Below, in pieces: positions 1 to 8,096 of a stretch of 64,000 nt of DNA (positions are counted from its first letter, which is position 1; every line of letters begins with the position of its first letter). The stretch is from Streptomyces mangrovisoli. GTDB lineage: Bacteria > Actinomycetota > Actinomycetes > Streptomycetales > Streptomycetaceae. The DNA is taken from NCBI RefSeq assembly GCF_000974985.2, contig NZ_LAVA02000042.1, positions 1 through 64,000 of the forward strand, given 5' to 3'. A program made the position numbers and the translations under genes. A model generated the notes under the pieces. The model did not search any database. It saw only the letters and a program-made list of their open reading frames with translations, and was not told the DNA's origin.

Positions 1-1301
1 CTGTGGGGGTGCGCGTGGTCGTGGTCGTGGGGGTGGTCGGCGGCGTGGCGGTGGCCGTGCTCCTGGTCGTCGGCGGCGTGGACGTGGACGTGGGCGTGGT
101 CGTCCGCGGGGCCGTGAGCCGCGTGGGCGAGTTCGAGTTCGCGGGCGTGCGCGGGCTCGTGGTCGTGGTCGTGGTCGTGGTCGTGATGACGGTCGTGCGG
201 GTGCGGGTGCGGGTGCGGGTGCGCGTGTGCGTGTGCGTGTGGGGCGGGCGCCGTGGGCGCGTGTGCGCGGTTGCGCAGCGCACGGCGTACGAGGCTCGCG
301 CCCGCGAAGGTGACCAGGAGGCCGCTGCCGATGCCCAGCCAGGCGATCACCGAGGGCGCCGCGGCCGAGCCGGCGCTGACCAGCAGGCCGAGGGCGACCA
401 CCCCCAGGGTGTGGGTGACCGTCACCGAGGCGGCCAGCGGCATGACGTCACGGAGCCGGGCCCGCCCGCCCCGGGCCGCCGCCGCGGCGGCCATCAGGGT
501 CTTGCCGTGGCCGGGCGCGAGCGCGTGCAGCGCGCCGAGACCGATCGCGATGACCAGGCTGAGCGCGGCGAAGCCGACGGTGAGGTGGTGGCGGGAGACC
601 AGCCCGTCCAGGGCCCGGGTCCAACGGTCGGCGCCGCGCGGCAGCACGGACGCGGCGGGCGCGGCGGCGTGGTCCTCGACGAGCGCGGGCCCGCCCGGAC
701 GCGCGCGCACCGACGCGGTCACGGTGTCGGCGGGGGAGGAGAGCAACGCCTTGGGGTAGCTGGTGAGTTCGTGCGAGACGGAGGTCTTCGGCACGTTCGA
801 CCCGGTCAGCGTCATCCGGTCGCCGCGCGCGGTGATCTCGCGCCAGCCGGGGCCCGTGGTGACGCCCGCGCTGTGGAAGCTCAGGGCGACCGAGGAGCCC
901 TTGGGCAGCGGGGCCGACAGCCCGCACTCCACACGCAGGGTGTGCAGCCCGGCCTGGCCGGGGCGCAGCTCGGCGTGGCTGCTGGTGACGGTCAGGGTGA
1001 CCGGCCGCCCGTCCACGGCGACCTGGCTGCCCTCGGCGGCGGCCGCGCAGCGCCGCTCGGCCCAGCGGGCCGTGCCGAGCCGCTTCAGGTCGGGTCCGGC
1101 CTGGGTCGCCGGGATCTCGGCCAGGTCCTCGACATGGTCGACCCGCAGCCGGCCGGGGGCGGCCACCAGGCCGTCGTAGCGGTTGACGGTGAAGTTGCCG
1201 AGCGGGTGAGCGCTCGCGGCCGCGGTGGGCAGCAGGGTGAGCGCGCCGAGGGCGCCGAGTACGGCGGCGCAGCGCGCCAACAGGCGGCGGCGGGGCCTCA
1301 C
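1..1301 (-). CDS. NicO/RcnA-family nickel-cobalt transporter with His-rich loop (3' end outside window)
   Basis: This is the N-terminal ~433 residues of a membrane metal transporter. A signal-peptide-like start is followed by a periplasmic domain beginning HPLGNF, then a helix carrying the NicO/RcnA signature HALAPGHGK. After further hydrophobic segments comes a very long histidine/aspartate-rich loop (about 3-240) of HPHPHPHP and HDHDHD runs, which continues to the window edge. Such loops bind or sense Ni/Co in RcnA-like proteins, whose role is export of these metals. The GTG start overlaps the stop of the upstream TPR gene as GTGA, so the genes are translationally coupled. The transport direction and exact metal are inferred from the family. 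Confidence 0.85.
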   Translation of the reverse strand, partial: MRPRRRLLARCAAVLGALGALTLLPTAAASAHPLGNFTVNRYDGLVAAPGRLRVDHVEDLAEIPATQAGPDLKRLGTARWAERRCAAAAEGSQVAVDGRPVTLTVTSSHAELRPGQAGLHTLRVECGLSAPLPKGSSVALSFHSAGVTTGPGWREITARGDRMTLTGSNVPKTSVSHELTSYPKALLSSPADTVTASVRARPGGPALVEDHAAAPAASVLPRGADRWTRALDGLVSRHHLTVGFAALSLVIAIGLGALHALAPGHGKTLMAAAAAARGGRARLRDVMPLAASVTVTHTLGVVALGLLVSAGSAAAPSVIAWLGIGSGLLVTFAGASLVRRALRNRAHAPTAPAPHAHAHAHPHPHPHPHDRHHDHDHDHDHEPAHARELELAHAAHGPADDHAHVHVHAADDQEHGHRHAADHPHDHDHAHPH

Positions 1302-3160
1302 TTCGAGTCCTTCAGGGCCGCGCGGGCGGTGCTCGCGCCGAGCGGCGAGAAGCCGGGATTGAGCTTCAGGGCCGCCGTGAGCGAGGCCCGGCCCTCCGCG
1401 GTGTGGTGCGTGGCCAGTTCGATCATGCCGCGGTGGTAGAGGAATGAGGCGTTGTGGTAGCCGGTCGCGGTGGCGCGGCGGGCGTAGCCGAGGGCCTCGG
1501 TGTCGTGGCCGTTCACGTGCAGCGCCCAGGCGAGGGCGTCCGCGGTGTGCACGGTGTGCCGACGGGCCCACTCGGCGCGGGCGGCGCGCAGGGCCGCGGC
1601 CTTGTCGCCGTGGTCGGCCGCGGCGAGCGCGGTGTCGAGGTCGGCGTTGACGCCGTTGGCCCGGGCCAGCGCGATCCAGGCGTCGACCAGGGCGTACTGG
1701 TCGCGGGCGCGGGCCGGGTCGCCCGAGGCGTCGCGGCTCTCGTACATCTCGCCGAGTTCGACGAGCGGGCCGGGCAACGGGTAGCGGGAGACGACCAGTT
1801 CCATGCCCTTGATCCCGGCCGCGTGGTCGCCGCTCGCGAACTGGGCCCGGGCGCGGCCCTCCAGGGCGGGCAGGTAGTTGTCGTCGGCGGCGAGGGCGCG
1901 CGCGTAGTAGCTGAGCGCCGTCTTGTAGTCGCCCTGGTTCCAGGCGAGTTGACCGAGCTGCGCGGCGACGTAGGCGACGTCGCCGGTGGAGGTGGCGCTG
2001 TCGAGGGCCTGGCGCAGCACGCGGCGGGCGGTGGTGACGTCGCCGCTCAGTTCGTGGACGTAGGCGTAGCGGGTGAAGACGGGGACGCCGGGGCGCCGGG
2101 TGTCGGCGAGGTCGGCGGCCTTCGACGCCTCGGCGTACCGGCCGAGTTCGACGAGTGCGTCGACCCGGGAGGACAGGGCGCGCTCGCTGTACGGGTCCTG
2201 CGCGAGTGCCCGGTCCGCGTAGCCGAGGGCGTCCGCGAACTGGTGCCGGGCGGCGGCGAGGGCGGCCTGTCCGGCGAGCGCCTGGTCGTTGTCCGGCGCG
2301 AGCTTCAGGGACTGCTTCAGCGCCTTGGCGGCCTGCGGGTAGCGGGACGGGTCGCCCTTGGTGCGGGCCTGCTCGACGTAGGCGAGGCCGAGGGTCGCCC
2401 AGTTGCCGAAGTCCTTGGGCTGAGTGCGCAGATGGGCCTGGATCGCGGCGATGCTCGCGTCGAGGTTCCCGGCCGCGAGCAGTCCGGGCGAGACGGCGTC
2501 GGAGGAGGCGGCGACGGTGGCGGCTCCGGGGTCCTGCGCGGCCCCCACGGCGATGGCCCCGCCGGTCAGCGCGACCGCCAGCAGCAGCGCACACCCGGCC
2601 AGCTGCGCGGCCCGCCCGGCCCGCCACCGCCGCCCGGCAGCGGAGAACCGCCGCACGGCGACGACGCGTTCGTCTTGGGCCGGGGCTGGGGCTGGGTCCG
2701 GGACGACAGGTCCGTCGCCGACCGCGGGGGCGCCGACCGGTCCGCCCTCGGCGGCGACCGGTCCGCCGTCGGCGGGGGCTGCGGCGACCGGTCCGTCCTC
2801 GACCGGGGCCGCGGTGGCCGACTGGTCCTCGGCCGGGGCCGCGATGGCCGGCTGGTCCTCCGCCGGGGGCGCGATGGCCGGTCCGTCCCCTGCCGGGACG
2901 GCGGCCACCGCTTCGTCTTCGGCGGGTGTCGCGGCGACCGAACCGTCCTCGGCCGGGCTCGTGACGGCCGGTCCGCCCCCGGCCGGGGACGCCACCGTCG
3001 GCTCGTCTTCCGTCGGGGTGGCCGCGGCCGGGCCGTGATCGGTCGGGGCGTCCGAGGCCGGGCCGACCTCGGGCCGGGCGTCGGTGGGGGCCCCCTCCCC
3101 GGCCGGGGTGGGGGCGATGCGCTCGTCCTCGGGCTCGCTGTCGTTCGTACGCGGGGACAT
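1298..3160 (-). CDS. Tetratricopeptide-repeat membrane protein with acidic repeat N-terminus
   Basis: A 620-residue protein. I chose the ATG at 3160 because GAGGAG lies just upstream; the frame is open further up but has no comparable site. Residues ~15-160 are low-complexity Pro/Ala/Glu/Asp with an imperfect ten-residue repeat (PAEDxxxxAA type). One transmembrane helix follows (~186-206), then TPR-like helical pairs (for example YPQAAKALKQSLKLAPDN and YKTALSYYARALAADDN) to the C-terminus. It probably acts as a cell-envelope scaffold. It sits between the DUF4331 gene (107 bp upstream) and the NicO transporter (4-bp overlap), so it is part of the same operon. Its partners are unknown. Confidence 0.85.
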   Translation of the reverse strand: MSPRTNDSEPEDERIAPTPAGEGAPTDARPEVGPASDAPTDHGPAAATPTEDEPTVASPAGGGPAVTSPAEDGSVAATPAEDEAVAAVPAGDGPAIAPPAEDQPAIAAPAEDQSATAAPVEDGPVAAAPADGGPVAAEGGPVGAPAVGDGPVVPDPAPAPAQDERVVAVRRFSAAGRRWRAGRAAQLAGCALLLAVALTGGAIAVGAAQDPGAATVAASSDAVSPGLLAAGNLDASIAAIQAHLRTQPKDFGNWATLGLAYVEQARTKGDPSRYPQAAKALKQSLKLAPDNDQALAGQAALAAARHQFADALGYADRALAQDPYSERALSSRVDALVELGRYAEASKAADLADTRRPGVPVFTRYAYVHELSGDVTTARRVLRQALDSATSTGDVAYVAAQLGQLAWNQGDYKTALSYYARALAADDNYLPALEGRARAQFASGDHAAGIKGMELVVSRYPLPGPLVELGEMYESRDASGDPARARDQYALVDAWIALARANGVNADLDTALAAADHGDKAAALRAARAEWARRHTVHTADALAWALHVNGHDTEALGYARRATATGYHNASFLYHRGMIELATHHTAEGRASLTAALKLNPGFSPLGASTARAALKDSK

Positions 3161-3267
3161 GCCCTCTCCTCGGTCGCCTTGACGGTCGTGCGGGTGGTGC
3201 GGAAGGGGTGGCGCGGCCCGCACCGTGGGGGTGGTCGTGCGGGCCGCGCCAGTCGGGTGGGCGCCCG

Positions 3268-4809
3268 TCAGTACGGACGCGACATGCGCCGGCGCCACCA
3301 GGCGAAGGCGACGCCGATCAGCAGGATCCCGGCCGCGCCCGAGGCCGCCGAGGCGGCGATGAGCGTGGTGTTCGAGGTGCCGGAGCCCGACCCGGCGGGC
3401 TGGAGCGCGTCGCCGAGCTGGTTGCGCACGTCGGCCCCGCTGGTCGTGCCCTTGGCGAGCGCGCCCCGCGAGCCGGACGTCGGCTCCGACACGTACGGGA
3501 AGGACTTCTCGAACGACTTGTCGTTCTTGTCGACCGCGTCACCGAGGTCGTTCTTCGACCCGACGAGCTCGCCCTCCATGACCTGGAGCGCCTCGTCGAT
3601 GACGTCGTCGGTGAGCCGGCGCCCGTTCGGGAAGCCCGCGTTGTCGCCGTCCAGGACACCGAGTCGCTTGGGCTTGGCCGTCGGCTTGATGGACGTGTTC
3701 AGACGGAGCATCTCGGACGGCTTCGCCTGCGGCTGCAGCGTGTTGAGACCCTTGACGCCCGTGAGGAACGCGCTGACGAGGTCGTCGCGGGGCTCGGAGG
3801 GCGCCTTGATGTGGTAGATCGCCTCGATGAGCTTGGGCAGTTCCGGGTTGGTGACGTTCTTCAGGAACTGTGCGTCGTCCTTGGGCTGGGACGCGTTGAA
3901 CTTGTCCTTGTCCTTCTGCGGGTTGACGACCTCGTTGACGAGCGGGTTGCCGAGGCGCGAGACCTGCGCGTAGTAGCCCTGGGCGTTCCTGCGCTGGGTC
4001 GTCGCGTAGATGCCGACGGTCGGACGCGAGGCCGACTGCCGGATCAGGTCGTTGGGCACCTGGAGGGCGATCGTGTTGACGTTGTAGCCCTTGAGGGTGT
4101 CCCGGCCGACCTCGGAGAGGTTGCCGCCGTACAGCAGGTCGAAGACGCGCAGGTCGGCGAAGAACGGGTCGTCGGCCTGGCCGGCGAAGGTGGTGCTGCC
4201 GCCCGCGGTCTTGTAGACGGCCTGGGAACGCAGCTTCGCGTAGTCCGGCATCGATGCCTTGCCGACGTCCGACGGGGCCGCCGGGATGTCGCTGGCGATC
4301 CTCGTCGTGTGCTGCTGCTTGCCGTTCTTCAGCTTGATCAGATCGAGGTTGTAGGACTGGGTGACGTTCAGGTCGGGGTCGGTCAGGTTGTCGACCACGC
4401 CCGTGTTGTAGAGGAACGTCTTCTTGTTCTTGATCTGGGTCTTGAAGGTGTAGCGGAAGATCAGGTCGTCCAGCGCGTCACCGTTGTTGTCGACGTGGAT
4501 GTCGTACTGGGCGTCGTCCGCGAACTGGTAGAAGTTCGGGCCGCCGGCCGGTTCCTCGAAGGGGATGTAGTCCGACACGATCGTCGTGGTGTCGGGCTTG
4601 TCCGGGCTGACGAACGCGTACAGGTCGGTGTTGTCGTACTGCGGGGTGCCCGAGATGAGCGGGGCCTCCCGGTGACTGGAGGCGGACGCCGCCTCCGGCT
4701 GCAACGCGGCCACGCCGGCGGCTGTGAGCCCTCCGGCGGCCAGCGCACCACAGACGAGGGTCACGAGACTGCGCCGTCCCGCGCCGCCCTTGGAGAAGAG
4801 AGGTGTCAT
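3268..4809 (-). CDS. DUF4331 surface protein
   Basis: A 513-residue exported protein. A signal peptide (~residues 12-42, ending near AASA) is followed by SSHREAPLISG, the hallmark opening of DUF4331. The domain fills most of the protein. A C-terminal hydrophobic helix ends in WWRRRMSRPY, so the protein is probably membrane-anchored; no LPXTG-type sorting motif is present. The biochemical role of DUF4331 is not established. I prefer the ATG at 4809 (GAGG five bases upstream) over one at 4830. It is the first gene of the minus-strand operon and is divergent from the ECF sigma gene, which probably controls it. Confidence 0.85.
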   Translation of the reverse strand: MTPLFSKGGAGRRSLVTLVCGALAAGGLTAAGVAALQPEAASASSHREAPLISGTPQYDNTDLYAFVSPDKPDTTTIVSDYIPFEEPAGGPNFYQFADDAQYDIHVDNNGDALDDLIFRYTFKTQIKNKKTFLYNTGVVDNLTDPDLNVTQSYNLDLIKLKNGKQQHTTRIASDIPAAPSDVGKASMPDYAKLRSQAVYKTAGGSTTFAGQADDPFFADLRVFDLLYGGNLSEVGRDTLKGYNVNTIALQVPNDLIRQSASRPTVGIYATTQRRNAQGYYAQVSRLGNPLVNEVVNPQKDKDKFNASQPKDDAQFLKNVTNPELPKLIEAIYHIKAPSEPRDDLVSAFLTGVKGLNTLQPQAKPSEMLRLNTSIKPTAKPKRLGVLDGDNAGFPNGRRLTDDVIDEALQVMEGELVGSKNDLGDAVDKNDKSFEKSFPYVSEPTSGSRGALAKGTTSGADVRNQLGDALQPAGSGSGTSNTTLIAASAASGAAGILLIGVAFAWWRRRMSRPY

Positions 4810-4848
4810 GCCGTCCGTCCTCAGAGCCAACTTGCTTGACGGTCGGGT

Positions 4849-4876
4849 CTTCGGAGCCGCCGGCCGGGGCGGATTG
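4849..4876 (-). promoter_or_regulatory. Predicted SigK-type promoter of the DUF4331 operon
   Basis: On the minus strand the sequence reads CAATCC (4876-4871), 16 bases, CCGAAG (4854-4849). The consensus described for mycobacterial SigK is CCATCC-N16/17-CCGAAT, so each hexamer matches 5 of 6 and the spacing fits. The implied start, near 4842, leaves a leader of about 33 nt before the ATG at 4809. This is inference from motif similarity. Confidence 0.5.
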
Positions 4877-4941
4877 GTCGGACCGAAAAAAATCTTTCCG
4901 GGGCCTCGCGACCCGCGTTTCGGGTCTTCCGATCCGTAACC

Positions 4942-4968
4942 CCATCCGGAGGTGGGTGCGTTGCGAAT
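4942..4968 (+). promoter_or_regulatory. Predicted autoregulatory SigK-type promoter
   Basis: CCATCC (4942-4947), 15 bases, GCGAAT (4963-4968). This is a perfect -35 match and a 5/6 -10 match to the SigK consensus, with a spacer one base shorter than usual. It lies 50 bp before the GTG at 5018 and supports that start over the GTG at 4952, which would fall inside the promoter. Confidence 0.45.
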
Positions 4969-5017
4969 GCCTGGTGTGACGGGACGAGGCCCATGCGGGC
5001 ACGGAGAGGGGGACCGA

Positions 5018-5560
5018 GTGGAGGCGGACGAGCTGCTGGTGCTCGTGGCCGGCGGTGACCAGAAGGCTTTTGAACGGCTCTACGCACTGGTGTCCGGGCC
5101 GGTGTTCGGGCTGGTGCGGCGGGTGGTGCGCGACCCCGCGCAGACCGAGGAGGTCGCGCAGGAGGTACTGCTCGAACTCTGGCGCTCCGCACCGAGGTTC
5201 GACCCCGGCCGGGGCAGCGCCCTGTCCTGGGTGCTCACCCTCGCGCACCGCCGCGCCGTCGACCGGGTGCGCAGCGTCCGGGCCGCGGGCGAGCGCGAGC
5301 AGCGTGAGGCCCGGCGCGCCCACAACCCGGCCTTCGACCAGGTGACCGAGGAGGTCGAGGCCGGTCTGGAACGCGAGTGGGTGCGCCGCTGCCTGGACCG
5401 CCTGACCGCGCTCCAACGGCAGTCCGTCACCCTCGCCTACTACGACGGCTACACGTACCGTGAGGTGGCCGAACGGCTCTCGCTGCCGCTCGGCACCGTC
5501 AAGACCCGGATGCGCGACGGACTCACGCGGCTGCGGGAATGCCTGGGAGGTGCCGTATGA
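5018..5560 (+). CDS. ECF RNA polymerase sigma factor, SigK-like
   Basis: A 180-residue ECF sigma factor directing RNA polymerase to alternative promoters. The region 2 helix (QKAFERLYALV ... VVRDPAQTEEVAQEVLLELW ... SWVLTLAHRRAVDRVRS) and the region 4 helix-turn-helix (YTYREVAERLSLPLGTVKTRMRDGLTRLRECL) are complete. I chose GTG 5018 because GGAGAGGGGG lies upstream. The stop overlaps the anti-sigma start as ATGA. Divergence from the DUF4331 operon and SigK-like motifs on both sides suggest it controls both transcripts. The name sigK is withheld because Streptomyces uses it for an unrelated factor. Confidence 0.9.
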   Translation: MEADELLVLVAGGDQKAFERLYALVSGPVFGLVRRVVRDPAQTEEVAQEVLLELWRSAPRFDPGRGSALSWVLTLAHRRAVDRVRSVRAAGEREQREARRAHNPAFDQVTEEVEAGLEREWVRRCLDRLTALQRQSVTLAYYDGYTYREVAERLSLPLGTVKTRMRDGLTRLRECLGGAV

Positions 5561-6375
5561 GTCTCCTCGACCGGCTGTTCGGTCGCGAGGACCTGCACTC
5601 GCTGGCCGCGCCCTATGCCCTCGACGCCCTGGAGCCGGCCGAACGCGCCCGCTTCGAGAGGCACTTGAAGGACTGCGACAGCTGCGCCGCCGAGGTGCGC
5701 GCGCTGTCCGAGGACGCCGTACGGCTCGCCTGGTCCACGGCCGCCCCGGCGCCGGCCGCGCTGCGCGACCGGGTGCTGGCCGCCGTGGCCACCACCGCGC
5801 AGGAGTCCGCCAGGACCGACCCGGCGCGCGGCCCCGCCCGCCCGCTGCCGCCGCACGTGTGGGGCGCGCAGCCGCCGCCACGCACCCGTGCCCCGCGCCG
5901 GATGCCCGTGTTCGCGCCGTTCGCCACCCTCACGGCCGCGGCCGCGCTCGTGGTCGCCGCGCTCTTCGGCGTGCAGGCCGGCCGGACCCAGGACCGGCTC
6001 GACGCCGAACGGGATCACTCCCGTGAGATCGCCCACGTTCTGGCCGCTTCGGACGCACGCGCCAGTACCGGACAGGACGCTGCGGGGCACACGATCGGAG
6101 TGATCGCCTCCGCATCGGAGGGCCGCGCCGTCGTCACGCTCAGCGGATACGACGCCCCGCCCAGCGGCCGGGTGCGCCAGTTGTGGCTCATGCGCCCCGG
6201 CGCACGACCGCGCTCACTGGGGCTCTTCAGCGACGACACGCCCTTGGTCACCTCCGGGCTTCAGAAGTCGGCCACGTCACTCGCTGTGACGGTGGAACCC
6301 GACGGGGGGTCAGCGCAGCCCACTACGCAGCCGATTGTCCAACTCGCCTTGAAATCGGTCGGATTCGGAGAGTAA
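5557..6375 (+). CDS. RskA-type membrane anti-sigma factor
   Basis: A 272-residue anti-sigma factor expected to hold the adjacent ECF sigma at the membrane until proteolysis releases it. The N-terminus has the zinc-binding anti-sigma motif (H14, H36, C40, C43; HLKDCDSC). A Pro/Arg-rich linker leads to one transmembrane helix (~122-141). The extracytoplasmic part contains the RskA C-terminal signature (GYDAPPSGRVRQLWLM ... GLFSDD). Its start overlaps the sigma stop by four bases with GGGAGG just upstream. This is the standard SigK/RskA arrangement, and the gene is complete. Confidence 0.92.
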   Translation: MSLLDRLFGREDLHSLAAPYALDALEPAERARFERHLKDCDSCAAEVRALSEDAVRLAWSTAAPAPAALRDRVLAAVATTAQESARTDPARGPARPLPPHVWGAQPPPRTRAPRRMPVFAPFATLTAAAALVVAALFGVQAGRTQDRLDAERDHSREIAHVLAASDARASTGQDAAGHTIGVIASASEGRAVVTLSGYDAPPSGRVRQLWLMRPGARPRSLGLFSDDTPLVTSGLQKSATSLAVTVEPDGGSAQPTTQPIVQLALKSVGFGE

Positions 6376-6491
6376 TCATCAACCCCCTTGCGGGGAAGGT
6401 GAATCCTGTGGTCGCGATACACGAGTGCCCCTTGGTAGCGATAGGGTTACTCTGCCCGGGGCCGGGTGGACTCGTACGGGTGGGGAGTGAC

Positions 6492-6758
6492 ATGGAACAG
6501 ATAGCAGTGCGCAGGGCTAGGGTCCCTGCCATCACCTGCGGGAGCAGCGCGACCAGTTCGCGCCTCGACCGCCACCTCTCGGTACTGGCGGGCCCCGCCG
6601 TGCCGCAGCGGGAAGCGGCCGAGGCGACGTCGCTGATCGTGGAGCTCACCGCTCGGGACACCGCGCTCGACCGCAATGGACGGGTCGCACGCGTGCGCCG
6701 ACTCTCGCTGTTCGCGCCGCTGCGCCGGCTGCGCCGCTCGCTGTTCGGCGGCAACTGA
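6492..6758 (+). CDS. Small conserved basic protein
   Basis: An 88-residue protein starting MEQIAVRRARVPAI and ending in an Arg-rich amphipathic stretch (RRLRRSLFGGN). The frame is open from 6183, but ATG 6492 follows GGGGAGTGAC and is the first plausible start. The middle segment (SLIVELTARDTALDRNGRVARVRR) looks helical. I associate it with a small hypothetical protein common in Streptomyces but know no function. It follows the anti-sigma gene by 116 bp and may be read through or have its own promoter. It converges with the CoA-transferase gene. Confidence 0.65.
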   Translation: MEQIAVRRARVPAITCGSSATSSRLDRHLSVLAGPAVPQREAAEATSLIVELTARDTALDRNGRVARVRRLSLFAPLRRLRRSLFGGN

Positions 6759-6807
6759 CCCACCGCCGCCACCGGCACAAGGCAACCGACCGTCCCGAGG
6801 CCCGCGT

Positions 6808-8016
6808 TCAGGCAGCCACACCGTCCTGGCGCAACGCTGCGATCCCGTCGTCCGTCATCCCCACGGCACGCAGCAGCGCATCGGTGTGCTGTCCGAGCGC
6901 GGGCACGTCCCCCATCCTTGCCGTGTCCCCGCCCGGCAACGTGATCGGGGGCAGCAGTGCCCTGAGCGGCCCCACCGGCGACCCCACCTCACGCCACCGC
7001 TCCCGGGCCGCGAGCTGCGGGTGCTCCGCCACCTCCCGTACGTCCCGCAGGCGTGCGCACGCGATGCCCGCGCCCTCCAGCAGCGCCACCGCCTCGTCGC
7101 AGCCGAGCGCGCCCAGCGCCTGTGCCACCGCCGCGTCGGTGCGCTCCCGGTTCGCCACCCGCGCCGGGTTTGTGGCGAAGTCCGGATCGGTGCACAACTC
7201 CGGCCGCCCGATGACCTGTTCGGCCAGTCGGCGCCACTCCCGGTCGTTCTGCACCGACACCAGCACCCGGCCGCCGTCCGCCGTCGGATAGGCGTCGTAC
7301 GGCGCGATGACGGCGTGCGCCAGACCGGTGCGCGCCGGGGGAGTGCCCCCGTGCATCGCATGGTGCAGGGGATGGCCCATCCACTCGGCGAGCGCGTCGA
7401 GGAGCGACACCTCGACCGGCCCGCCCCGCCCGGTGGCGCCCCGCCGCACCAGCGCCGCCAGCACCCCCGAGAAGGCGTACATGGCCGCCGCGATGTCCGC
7501 CGCCGGGATGCCCGCCTTGACCGGCTGTTCCTGCGTCCCGGTCACCGACACCAGGCCCGTCTCGCACTGCACGAGCATGTCGTAGGCCCGCTTGTCCGCG
7601 TACGGCCCCGACGGGCCGTATCCCGAGATGTCGACCGCGATCAGGCGCGGGTGCGCGGCGCAGAGCGTGGCCGCGTCGAGGCCGAGCCGGGCGGCCGCCC
7701 CCTGCGCGAGGTTCTGCACGAACACGTCCGCACCGGCGATCAGCGCCCGTACGGCGGCCAGGCCGCGCGGGTCCTTCAGGTCCAGGGCGAGGGACTCCTT
7801 GCCGCGGTTGCACCACACGAAGTGCGAGGCGAGCCCGGCCGCCGCGGTGTCGTAACCGCGCGCGAAGTCACCGCCGTCGGGCCGCTCGACCTTGATCACC
7901 CGGGCGCCGAGGTCGGCCAGCTGCCGGGTGGCGAAGGGCGCCGCGACCGCCTGCTCGACGGCGACGACGGTGATGCCCTCCAGCGGCAGCGGCAGTCGGT
8001 CCATGATCGGGATCAT
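6808..8016 (-). CDS. CaiB/BaiF family CoA-transferase
   Basis: A 402-residue class III CoA-transferase, the usual length. The N-terminal LEGITVVAVEQAVAAPFATRQLADLGARVIKVERPDGGD is the family opening. GYGPSGPYADKRAYDMLVQ follows, and D174 (in AGIPAADIAA) aligns with the catalytic aspartate of formyl-CoA transferase. It moves CoA between carboxylic acids; the substrates cannot be read from sequence. It is an isolated gene, with a convergent neighbour on one side and an 80-bp gap on the other. The start is at 8016 (CAGGG upstream); a second in-frame ATG at 8004 is possible. Confidence 0.88.
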   Translation of the reverse strand: MIPIMDRLPLPLEGITVVAVEQAVAAPFATRQLADLGARVIKVERPDGGDFARGYDTAAAGLASHFVWCNRGKESLALDLKDPRGLAAVRALIAGADVFVQNLAQGAAARLGLDAATLCAAHPRLIAVDISGYGPSGPYADKRAYDMLVQCETGLVSVTGTQEQPVKAGIPAADIAAAMYAFSGVLAALVRRGATGRGGPVEVSLLDALAEWMGHPLHHAMHGGTPPARTGLAHAVIAPYDAYPTADGGRVLVSVQNDREWRRLAEQVIGRPELCTDPDFATNPARVANRERTDAAVAQALGALGCDEAVALLEGAGIACARLRDVREVAEHPQLAARERWREVGSPVGPLRALLPPITLPGGDTARMGDVPALGQHTDALLRAVGMTDDGIAALRQDGVAA

Positions 8017-8096
8017 GGACCCTGGGTCAGGGCTTTGTCAGCATGTCGACACCGTGCCGTACGCCACGTTCGGATGACGCGAGCCCGCCACGCGGT

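Noticed and set aside
3-1439. Plus-strand ORF of 478 codons at the window start
   Set aside because: Val/Arg/Gly-rich product without domains; it is antisense to the His-rich NicO transporter, whose coding logic is clear.
3268-3400. Sortase signal at the DUF4331 C-terminus
   Set aside because: Hydrophobic helix and Arg tail are present but no LPXTG/LAXTG precedes them.
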